This document shows, piece after piece, positions 5,904 to 10,898 of a DNA stretch of 10,898 nucleotides. This DNA comes from a bacterium ADurb.Bin374. GTDB taxonomy: Bacteria; Riflebacteria; Ozemobacteria; Ozemobacterales; Ozemobacteraceae. The stretch covers positions 1 through 10,898 of the forward strand of contig MWAR01000643.1 in NCBI GenBank assembly GCA_002068715.1, read 5' to 3'. Every line of letters begins with the position of its first letter. Position 1 is the stretch's first letter. The notes under the pieces were generated by a model that had not been told where the DNA came from, searched no databases, and saw only the letters and a list, made by a program, of their open reading frames with translations. The translations under genes were made by a program, and so were the position numbers.

Positions 5904-6458
5904 ATGAACATCCAGCAGGGTAAGGAAGAAGTAATCATGGCCGGGTTCGGCGGCCAGGGCGTGCTGTTTCTGGGCAAGATCGTCGCCGAGGTCGGCATGG
6001 CGGCCGGCAAAAACGTGTCGTGGCTGCCCTCCTACGGCCCCGAGATGCGCGGCGGCACCGCCAACTGCTCGGTGGTGGTCTCGGATGCCCCGATCGCGTC
6101 GCCGATCGTGAACGAGCCGGACATGCTGATCGCCATGAACCGCCCCTCCGTCACGAAGTTCCTGTCGAAGATCAAGAAGGGCGGCGTCATGATCTACAAC
6201 TCGAGCCTGATTCCAGCCGAGACCTATCGCGACGACGTGAAGGTCATTCCCGTGCCGGCCAGCAAGATCGCCGGCGATCTCGGCAGCGAGCGGGTCGCCA
6301 ACGTCGTCATGGCCGGCGCCTTCCTGCGCGCCTGCCCCGTCATGACTCTCGAGAAGGCCCTCGAGCAGATCGAGCATCTGACCCCCGCAAAGAAAAAAGA
6401 CCTGCTCGAACTCAACAAAACCGCCTTCACGAAAGGATACGAATACCCGGCTCTGTAA
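5904..6458 (+). CDS. 2-oxoacid:ferredoxin oxidoreductase gamma subunit (copy 1)
   Basis: 184 residues, AAAGGA at 5892-5897, spacer 6. Hallmarks of the catalytic gamma domain are GFGGQG (14-19) and WLPSYGPEMRGGTANC (40-55), followed by IAMNRPSVTKF and a GGVMIYNSSLI strand. The subunit binds CoA and supports the interface with alpha/beta in this enzyme class. It is the natural partner of the delta-alpha-beta genes at 3405-5500. However, it is separated from them by a terminator-like hairpin and about 400 bases of repeats. It should therefore depend either on read-through or on its own promoter, and no convincing promoter is visible. The product resembles the second copy at 9095 (about 60% identical by eye) but lacks that copy's C-terminal tail. 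In annotated genomes it may appear as vorC or korC. Confidence 0.92.
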   Translation: MNIQQGKEEVIMAGFGGQGVLFLGKIVAEVGMAAGKNVSWLPSYGPEMRGGTANCSVVVSDAPIASPIVNEPDMLIAMNRPSVTKFLSKIKKGGVMIYNSSLIPAETYRDDVKVIPVPASKIAGDLGSERVANVVMAGAFLRACPVMTLEKALEQIEHLTPAKKKDLLELNKTAFTKGYEYPAL

Positions 6459-6473
6459 AGTCCGACGAACTAT

Positions 6474-6544
6474 TCTTGCATACATGGGGTCGCCGGCAGA
6501 AACCCCTGTGCGAATGCATGAGTTTCTGCGCAAGCAATGCAAGA
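6474..6544. other. Nested inverted repeat (structured intergenic RNA or DNA)
   Basis: The outer arms are TCTTGCAT (6474-6481) and ATGCAAGA (6537-6544). The inner arms are GCAGAAAC (6496-6503) and GTTTCTGC (6522-6529), all exact. A competing fold pairs ACA-GGGGT (around 6483-6490) with ACCCCTGT (6502-6509) using one bulged T, and TGCAT with ATGCAT. No T-tract follows, so this is not a classic terminator. It directly follows the gamma subunit stop. Confidence 0.55.
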
Positions 6545-6553
6545 TCGGGCCTG

Positions 6554-6640
6554 AATCACAAAGAACACAATGCCCACAGAGGTTTCACAGAGATTTTTTC
6601 TCCGTGGAACCTCTGTGTCTTTCGTGAGTTCTGCGATTCA
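6554..6640. repeat. CACAGAGG-type inverted repeat
   Basis: The core arms CACAGAGGTT (6575-6584) and AACCTCTGTG (6608-6617) are exact complements around a short T-rich loop. The outer parts (AATCACAAAGAACAC against GTGTCTTTCGTGAGTTCTGC) pair imperfectly. It has the same style as the repeats at 815-1224 and 5792-5879. Confidence 0.7.
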
Positions 6641-6688
6641 GCGATTGTGAATGCTGATGCGCTCACCCGGACGAGCACATGGTGCCCG

Positions 6689-6717
6689 TTGCGCACTGCG
6701 CTGCGGATAGTTATACT
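6689..6717 (+). promoter_or_regulatory. Sigma70-like promoter for the ABC-F gene
   Basis: TTGCGC (6689-6694), a 17-base spacer and TATACT (6712-6717) make a good sigma70-like promoter. Transcription would start near 6724, giving a leader of about 245 bases before the ABC-F start at 6970. It is the best -35/-10 pair I see in the window. Confidence 0.5.
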
Positions 6718-6748
6718 TGAGCAGACACAGAGAGAATCTGCCGGTTTC

Positions 6749-6813
6749 GGAGGAGGGACAGGGGTTGAAGAACTGAGACGGAAGCGCTGAAATCGATTGG
6801 CAGCGGGCTTTTT
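6749..6813 (+). promoter_or_regulatory. Possible leader-peptide attenuator ahead of the ABC-F gene
   Basis: An unusually strong Shine-Dalgarno sequence, GGAGGAGGG (6749-6757), stands in the leader with no long frame after it. Seven bases on, TTG AAG AAC TGA (6765-6776) would be a three-codon peptide. GCGCTG (6784-6789) can then pair with CAGCG/GC (6801-6808, one bulged G), followed by TTTTT (6809-6813), a weak terminator shape. Ribosome-mediated attenuation is known for antibiotic-responsive ABC-F genes. Its presence here is inference. Confidence 0.3.
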
Positions 6814-6885
6814 CCAGGCTCGTTGGCGCGTTCCGTCGTGGGTGAGAAGCTCGAAGTGAAGCCCCTCCTTCGTTCTTGCCCCTTC

Positions 6886-6921
6886 ACATCAGCTGGAATT
6901 CCATGGAAGTTTCCCTGATGT
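6886..6921 (+). promoter_or_regulatory. Hairpin in the ABC-F leader
   Basis: ACATCAG (6886-6892) pairs with CTGATGT (6915-6921). Inside, GGAA can pair with TTCC past a 2-base bulge, leaving a 12-base loop. It ends about 48 bases before the chosen start. No T-tract follows, so it could be an anti-terminator or incidental structure. Confidence 0.3.
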
Positions 6922-6969
6922 CCTGACAGCGATATGGACCGCTCGGCCTGCCAGGTATATGAGGGTTCA

Positions 6970-8463
6970 ATGATCAGATTCGTTGATGTGTGTTTCACGC
7001 ATTCGGAGGCGTTTGAGCCGCTGTTCGAGAATGTCAGTCTGCAGTTCGACGTGGGCTGGACGGGCCTCGTGGGCGCGAACGGTTCGGGGAAGACGACGCT
7101 GCTGAGGCTTGCGGCGGGCGAACTGGAGCCCAGCTCGGGCCACGTCCTGCGAAAGGGCATAGTGGCGTTCTGCCGTCAGCGGACGGACTTTCGCCCCGAC
7201 GGGTGGAAGGCGTTCTGCGATGCTGCCGACGCCGATGCGGCCCGGCTCAAGGGCGTGCTCGGTATCAGACCCGACTGGTGGGAGCGCTGGGAGACGCTGA
7301 GCCACGGGGAACGGAAGCGGGCGCAGATTGCCGTCGCGTTGTGGGAGGACCCCGCCCTGATGTTCGTCGACGAACCGACGAATCACCTGGACGGGGAGAG
7401 CGGGGCGATGGTCCGTGAAGCGCTCGCTTCCTTCAGGGGCGTCGGCATTCTCGTCAGTCACGACCGCCGGCTTCTCGATGATATATGTAAAAATATTGTA
7501 TTCATCGAGCCTCCGGGGGTGCTCGAGATTTCCGGCAACTATTCCGAGGCGTCCGGCCAGAAGGCGCTTGGTGAAGAACATCAGCGCAGGCAGCGTGGCG
7601 CGGCGAAGGACGAACTGGCAAAACTCCAGCGGGAGGCTTCCCGGAGACAGGCCGAGGCGGCCAGGTCGGCTCATCGCCTGTCGAAGCGCCATCTGCATCG
7701 CAACGACTCGGACGGCCGTGGGAAGCTCGATCTGGCCCGTCTGACCGGAAAGGATGCGATAGCCGGCAATTTTGCCCGGCAGATCCGCAACAGGGTCGAA
7801 CGGGCCGAAGAGAAACTCGACTCGATCGGCTTCAAAAAAGAATACGATCTTGCCTATCACATCGAAGGCGAACGATCGAGCCGGGATGTCCTGCTGCGCC
7901 TCGAACAAGGCGTTCTTCCGCTCGGATCTTCGGAAACCCTTGCATTCCCCGACCTTGTCGTCATGCCGGCCGACAGAATCGGCCTCAGCGGGCCGAACGG
8001 CACTGGCAAGAGCAGCTTCGTCAGGCATCTTCTAGGCCGGCTGAATCTGCCGCCGGACCGGGTGGTGTATCTCCCCCAGGAAATTCCGATCGACGATGGT
8101 GAGCGGTTGATCCGCGAGGTGCGTCGCCTGAGTCCCGACGAACTCGGCCGAGTCCTGGCTTTCGTGAGCTGTCTCGGAACGAGGCCCGAACGGCTCCTGC
8201 GCGGCGATATGCCCAGCCCCGGTGAAATCCGGAAGATACTGCTTGCACTCGGCATCGCCAGACGTCCTCACCTGATCGTCATGGACGAGCCGACCAACCA
8301 CCTCGACCTTCCCGCGATCGAACTGCTGGAAAAGGCATTGCAGGGTTTTCCCGGTGCGCTGATCCTTGTGAGCCACGATGCGCGGTTCCTCGATGGTGTG
8401 ACAAATATCCGATGGCTGTTTTCCCGGGAAAAATCCGGTTTGGCCCGTATGGATAAATTGTGA
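6970..8463 (+). CDS. ABC-F family ATPase, ribosome-associated type
   Basis: 497 residues from ATG 6970 (MIRFVDVCFTH, the usual ABC-F opening, with GAGGG just upstream). An in-frame ATG at 6934 lacks a ribosome site. Domain 1 has Walker A GANGSGKT (35-42), signature LSHGE (110-114) and Walker B MFVDEPTNHLD (131-141). The linker (about 200-300) is highly charged, with KLQREASRRQAEAARSAHRL, SKRHLHRNDSDGRGKLDLAR and LTGKDAIAG, typical of ABC-F arms that reach the ribosomal P site. Domain 2 has GPNGTGKS (341-348), a degenerate signature MPSPGE (414-419) and VMDEPTNHLD (437-446). No transmembrane parts exist, so it is not a transporter. The compact length resembles resistance-type ABC-F proteins (Lsa/Vga-like) and uncharacterised relatives. 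Antibiotic protection is possible but unproven. Confidence 0.92.
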   Translation: MIRFVDVCFTHSEAFEPLFENVSLQFDVGWTGLVGANGSGKTTLLRLAAGELEPSSGHVLRKGIVAFCRQRTDFRPDGWKAFCDAADADAARLKGVLGIRPDWWERWETLSHGERKRAQIAVALWEDPALMFVDEPTNHLDGESGAMVREALASFRGVGILVSHDRRLLDDICKNIVFIEPPGVLEISGNYSEASGQKALGEEHQRRQRGAAKDELAKLQREASRRQAEAARSAHRLSKRHLHRNDSDGRGKLDLARLTGKDAIAGNFARQIRNRVERAEEKLDSIGFKKEYDLAYHIEGERSSRDVLLRLEQGVLPLGSSETLAFPDLVVMPADRIGLSGPNGTGKSSFVRHLLGRLNLPPDRVVYLPQEIPIDDGERLIREVRRLSPDELGRVLAFVSCLGTRPERLLRGDMPSPGEIRKILLALGIARRPHLIVMDEPTNHLDLPAIELLEKALQGFPGALILVSHDARFLDGVTNIRWLFSREKSGLARMDKL

Positions 8464-8504
8464 TTGCTATATAACAAGGAAGGCTCGAGTCATGCGCGGA
8501 TCAC

Positions 8505-8515
8505 TGTGATAGAAT
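8505..8515 (+). promoter_or_regulatory. Extended -10 promoter-like site with small dyad
   Basis: TGTGATAGAAT gives TGn followed by TAGAAT (8507-8515). GTGAT-aga-ATCAC (8506-8518) is a dyad centred on it and could be an operator or chance. It lies 73 bases ahead of the start at 8588. No -35 box is evident. Confidence 0.4.
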
Positions 8516-8587
8516 CACGCGATCGTGTTTGTATCGGTGACTGCGGTGAAAGGGGATCAAACGAATGTTCGATCAGGGACGCGCTGT

Positions 8588-8998
8588 ATGGCGTTGAGAG
8601 TGATGATGCTCGTCGTGCTGGTGGGTTTCGTTCTGTTCCAGGGGCCGGCTTCGGCAAAGGATATCCAGGAAGATGAATTGAAGAAGCAGGCCGAGGAACT
8701 CGGCTATGGGGGCCAGTTGGAAAAAGCGAACGAGCTTCTCGGGAAGGAAATGACGAAAAGGTCGGCTTCGATGTCGGGAGAAGCCGATGACGGCTGGGAC
8801 ACGACGTCGATGATGCTCGGCATGATCTGGGGTTCCGTCGGAGTTGGATACTTCATGTACGGCAAGAAGATGGCGAAAGCGGCATTCCTTCTTTGTGGCA
8901 TAGGCCTGTGCGTATTTCCGTTGTTCATCTCGGGAAATCTTCTGACCCTTCTGATAGGCATCGGATTGTGCGTCATACCCTTCAAAATCGATTTTTAA
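8588..8998 (+). CDS. Small exported/membrane protein of unknown function
   Basis: 136 residues from ATG 8588, chosen because AGGGA (8575-8579) sits 8 bases upstream and because it gives a clean signal sequence. The region MALRVMMLVVLVGFVLFQ ends in PASA-K, a likely signal-peptidase site after residue 23. A short charged helix (EDELKKQAEELGYGGQLEKA) follows. Then come two or three hydrophobic segments: MMLGMIWGSVGVGYFMYGKK, AAFLLCGIGLCVFPLFI and LLTLLIGIGLCVIPF. The GSVGVGYFMYGKK part resembles small membrane proteins that databases label vaguely as amino acid transport protein, a name I would not rely on. A GTG at 8525 would lengthen the frame but spoils the signal sequence. The gene stands alone between the ABC-F gene and the second gamma subunit. 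Confidence 0.75.
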   Translation: MALRVMMLVVLVGFVLFQGPASAKDIQEDELKKQAEELGYGGQLEKANELLGKEMTKRSASMSGEADDGWDTTSMMLGMIWGSVGVGYFMYGKKMAKAAFLLCGIGLCVFPLFISGNLLTLLIGIGLCVIPFKIDF

Positions 8999-9046
8999 CA
9001 ATCGATTCTGCATCGAGAATGCGGGACTTGTGGAATTTTGGGCGAT

Positions 9047-9059
9047 TGTGATGTAAAAT
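9047..9059 (+). promoter_or_regulatory. TGTGAT/-10 promoter-like site
   Basis: TGTGATGTAAAAT contains TAAAAT (9054-9059), about 36 bases ahead of the start at 9095. TTGTGG (9028-9033) is a possible -35 but at a long 20-base spacing. The TGTGAT part is shared with 1262 and 8505. Confidence 0.35.
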
Positions 9060-9094
9060 CAGGCAACTGACCATATCTCCGAGGAGGCTCATGC

Positions 9095-9703
9095 ATGTCT
9101 GCAGAGGTTGAACGGATCATCCTGGCCGGGTTTGGCGGCCAGGGCATTCTGTTTCTGGGGAAAGTTCTCGCCGAGGTCGGCATGCGCAACGGCAAACACG
9201 TTTCGTGGCTGCCCTCATACGGCCCTGAAATGCGCGGCGGAACTGCGAACTGCACGGTGATCCTCTCGGAACACTCGATCGCTTCTCCGCTCGTCACGGT
9301 GCCCGACACGGTCATCGCGATGAATCGCCCGTCGGTGTCGAAGTTCAACCTGCGCATCAAGGCCGGCGGCATGCTGATGTACAACTCGTCGCTGATCGAA
9401 CGGCAGGAGTTCCGCGACGACATTCGCCTGGTCGAAGTGCCGGCCAGCGAGATCGCCGAAGAGCTTGGCAGCCCACGCGTTGCCAACCTCGTCATGGCGG
9501 GCGCCTACGCGAAGTTCAGCAAGCTCATTTCCTACGAGGCGATGGCCGAGAACCTGCCCAAGATCACGCCGAAGGCCAAAAAAGAGCTGATCGACACGAA
9601 TCTCAAGGCCCTCGAACGCGGCTACCAGTTCGTGACCGAGAAGAAATACATGTTCGGCCGGTACGTCTACTCGGTCTTCAGGGGAATCGGCAGCAACGCT
9701 TGA
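9095..9703 (+). CDS. 2-oxoacid:ferredoxin oxidoreductase gamma subunit (copy 2, orphan)
   Basis: 202 residues. GAGGAGG (9081-9087) with spacer 7 selects ATG 9095; the ATG at 9091 is out of frame and stops after six codons. It has the same hallmarks as the copy at 5904: GFGGQG (12-17), SYGPEMRGG (41-49), IAMNRPSVSKF, and ASEIAEELGSPRVANLVMAG. By eye it is about 60% identical to that copy over about 180 residues, diverging most after the SYGPE block. It differs by a longer C-terminal tail (FVTEKKYMFGRYVYSVFRGIG). No alpha or beta gene lies beside it. It could be an alternative gamma for the same enzyme, or the gamma of another oxidoreductase elsewhere. It has its own promoter-like site and an intrinsic terminator, so it looks monocistronic. 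Confidence 0.92.
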   Translation: MSAEVERIILAGFGGQGILFLGKVLAEVGMRNGKHVSWLPSYGPEMRGGTANCTVILSEHSIASPLVTVPDTVIAMNRPSVSKFNLRIKAGGMLMYNSSLIERQEFRDDIRLVEVPASEIAEELGSPRVANLVMAGAYAKFSKLISYEAMAENLPKITPKAKKELIDTNLKALERGYQFVTEKKYMFGRYVYSVFRGIGSNA

Positions 9704-9713
9704 CGTTCACGCG

Positions 9714-9770
9714 CGGTTCCGCTCTGGAACAACCGGCTGACCGGTTTCCGGGCGGAACCGTCTTATTTTC
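9714..9770 (+). terminator. Intrinsic terminator with nested hairpin
   Basis: CGGTTCCGC (9714-9722) pairs exactly with GCGGAACCG (9752-9760). Inside, AACCGG-CTGA-CCGGTT (9731-9746) forms a second hairpin. TCTTATTTTC follows directly. This is a good rho-independent terminator ending the orphan gamma gene, 11 bases after its stop. Confidence 0.8.
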
Positions 9771-9818
9771 ACGGAGGCTGTGCACGCGTCTCCTGACACA
9801 CAAAAGGCGAAGGACACC

Positions 9819-10418
9819 ATGACGGAAACCACGAAAAAAAACACCAGGAAGACGGGCACGGCCAAAACGGCCGGGGCGAAGAAGACGACGGCTTCCAAAA
9901 GGCTCGCTGCTCCGAAGGCATCTGCTGCGAAGACCGCGAAGACAGGTGCCGTGAAGCGCACCAGAAGCGCGGCCGCGGCGAAAGATGCCGTTGCCGTCAA
10001 GACTCCGCGGCGCAAGGTCGCTCCGAAGACGAGAAGCGAAGAGCGGATCACCGCTCCCCGCAAGGTCTCGAAACACCAGCTTCCCGAACTGCTTCAGAAC
10101 GTGCTGAAGGCGCTGTCGGACAAGAAGGTGATCGACCTGGCCGTGCTCGACGTCGAAGGGCTGGTTTCGTATGCCGACTACTTCGTTCTCGGAACCGGCA
10201 CCAGCACGCCCCACGTGCAGACCATGGCCGACGCTGTCGCCAGACTGCTCAAGGTGCCCGGCGTGAAGGGGGCCCGCGTCGAGGGCGATTCGCAGGCCTC
10301 GTGGGTCCTGATCGACGGTGGGGACTTCGTCGTCCACCTGTTCCAGCCCGACGCGCGCCGCTTCTACGCCCTCGATGACCTGTGGGGCGATGCGGCGAGA
10401 ATCCCCGTCGAGTCATGA
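9819..10418 (+). CDS. rsfS: Ribosome-silencing factor RsfS with Lys/Ala-rich N-terminal tail
   Basis: 199 residues from ATG 9819 (GAAGGA just upstream). A GTG at 9780 is in frame but only 2 bases after GGAGG, too close to be a normal start. The last ~120 residues are a complete RsfS/DUF143 domain: VLDVEGLVSYADYFVLGTGTSTPHVQTMADAV, RVEGDSQASWVLIDGGDFVVHLF, and RRFYALDDLWGDA. RsfS binds ribosomal protein L14 and blocks joining of the subunits when nutrients fall. Family members are usually near 110-130 residues. The first ~80 here are extra: Lys, Ala, Thr and Arg-rich (KKNTRKTGTAKTAGAKKTTA and similar), histone-H1-like and probably disordered. Its stop overlaps the start of rsmE by 4 bases, which suggests coupled translation. 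Confidence 0.93.
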   Translation: MTETTKKNTRKTGTAKTAGAKKTTASKRLAAPKASAAKTAKTGAVKRTRSAAAAKDAVAVKTPRRKVAPKTRSEERITAPRKVSKHQLPELLQNVLKALSDKKVIDLAVLDVEGLVSYADYFVLGTGTSTPHVQTMADAVARLLKVPGVKGARVEGDSQASWVLIDGGDFVVHLFQPDARRFYALDDLWGDAARIPVES

Positions 10419-10898
10419 GCGACCAGGTGCTCGTTCCCCACGCGCGGGTTCTCGAACCCGCGGCTGAGGGGGTTCTGAGTGACGAAAACCGGCATTATCT
10501 CGAACGCGTTCTCAGGCTGCGTCCTGATGGAGCGTTCACCGTCACCGATGGCGCCGGCCGCGAGGCTGTCGCGATTCTTGGGGAAAAGGGTGCCTACCGG
10601 CTTCAGGAATGGAGCGAGCCCGGTCGCGAGCCTGCGTTCGAGACGACGATCTACTGCGCCGTTTCCAAGGGCGACCGGTTCGAATGGCTGATCGAGAAAG
10701 CCGTGGAGATGGGCGTCCGGCGTATCGTGCCGCTGCTGAGTTCGCGCGTGATCGCGCCGGTTCCCGGCCCCTCGAAGATCGATCGGTGGCGCAAGATTGC
10801 TATCACCGCCATGCTTCAATGCGGCGGCTGTGTGATACCGGAAGTCGCAGAGCCCCTGCCGTTCAAGCAGCTGCCGAAACCGGATGAGCACGTTCTGC
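10415..10898 (+). CDS. rsmE: 16S rRNA m3U1498 methyltransferase RsmE, 3' end outside window
   Basis: The frame opens at ATG 10415, overlapping the rsfS stop as ATGA, and stays open to the window end (161 complete codons). It begins with a PUA-like domain (HYLERVLRLRPDGAFTVTDGAGRE, 27-50). The start of the SPOUT domain follows: YCAVSKGDRFEWLIEKAVEMGVRRIVPL (80-107), then KIDRWRKIAITAMLQCGGCVIPEV. RsmE methylates N3 of U1498 in 16S rRNA after 30S assembly. The conserved EQCGR-type motif reads LQCGGC here, with Arg replaced by Gly. The catalytic knot region lies beyond the window. The call is by motif order and spacing. Confidence 0.88.
   Translation, partial: MSDQVLVPHARVLEPAAEGVLSDENRHYLERVLRLRPDGAFTVTDGAGREAVAILGEKGAYRLQEWSEPGREPAFETTIYCAVSKGDRFEWLIEKAVEMGVRRIVPLLSSRVIAPVPGPSKIDRWRKIAITAMLQCGGCVIPEVAEPLPFKQLPKPDEHVL

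Noticed and set aside
8476..8509. AAGGAAGG followed by a five-codon ORF (ATG 8492 to TGA 8509)
   Set aside because: It lies before the TGTGATAGAAT promoter-like site and has nothing downstream in frame. It could be a relic or chance, and there is too little to call it a gene.
8984..9007. Two AATCGATT palindromes 14 bases apart around the stop at 8996-8998
   Set aside because: They are short and AT-rich, and could arise by chance. There is no clear terminator tail or conserved spacing elsewhere.

Overview
The window reads as GC-rich bacterial chromosome (about 60% GC by eye, not counted) with compact, mostly co-oriented genes. All supported genes lie on the + strand. The set of ferredoxin-linked 2-oxoacid oxidoreductase subunits points to an organism with anaerobic 2-oxoacid metabolism. 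The intergenic repeats (degenerate CACCAC-GAAG-ACACAGAG units, ATCCGCAGAT units and a GGGCGGTTCG/CGAACCGCCC palindrome) are types I associate with genomes of poorly cultured environmental phyla (Planctomycetes/Verrucomicrobia-like, Riflebacteria/Ozemobacteria-like). The phylum cannot be fixed from this sequence.

Layout. 1-777: the end of a TPR protein with a charged, Ala-rich coiled-coil segment. 778-1302: a repeat-filled gap ending in a promoter-like site. 1303-5500: a tight six-gene cluster. It encodes a small tandem carbohydrate-binding-like protein with a CBM21-type C-terminus, an isochorismatase-fold hydrolase with its nucleophile position changed to Ser, a P-loop ATPase, a 2x[4Fe-4S] ferredoxin subunit, the alpha subunit (VorB type) and the TPP-binding beta subunit of a 2-oxoacid:ferredoxin oxidoreductase. 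A GNRA-capped hairpin (5552-5584) follows. 5585-5903: another repeat-filled gap. 5904-6458: the gamma subunit that completes the enzyme, separated from the other subunit genes.

6459-6969: a structured gap with a nested inverted repeat, a repeat hairpin, a sigma70-like promoter and a possible attenuator leader. 6970-8463: a two-domain ABC-F ATPase. 8588-8998: a small exported/membrane protein. 9095-9703: a second, orphan gamma-subunit paralogue, closed by a good intrinsic terminator. 9819-10418: ribosome-silencing factor RsfS with a long Lys/Ala-rich tail. 10415 to the end: the start of rRNA methyltransferase RsmE, translationally overlapping rsfS.

How they work together. The ferredoxin, alpha, beta and gamma products should assemble into one enzyme that oxidatively decarboxylates a 2-oxoacid (branched-chain by the VorB resemblance) to an acyl-CoA while reducing ferredoxin. 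The P-loop ATPase and the upstream genes probably share its transcript, but their roles are unknown. The ABC-F protein, RsfS and RsmE all act on the ribosome. The points most worth checking are the altered hydrolase active site, the split and duplicated gamma subunit, the repeat family with a recurring boundary sequence, and the ABC-F leader.
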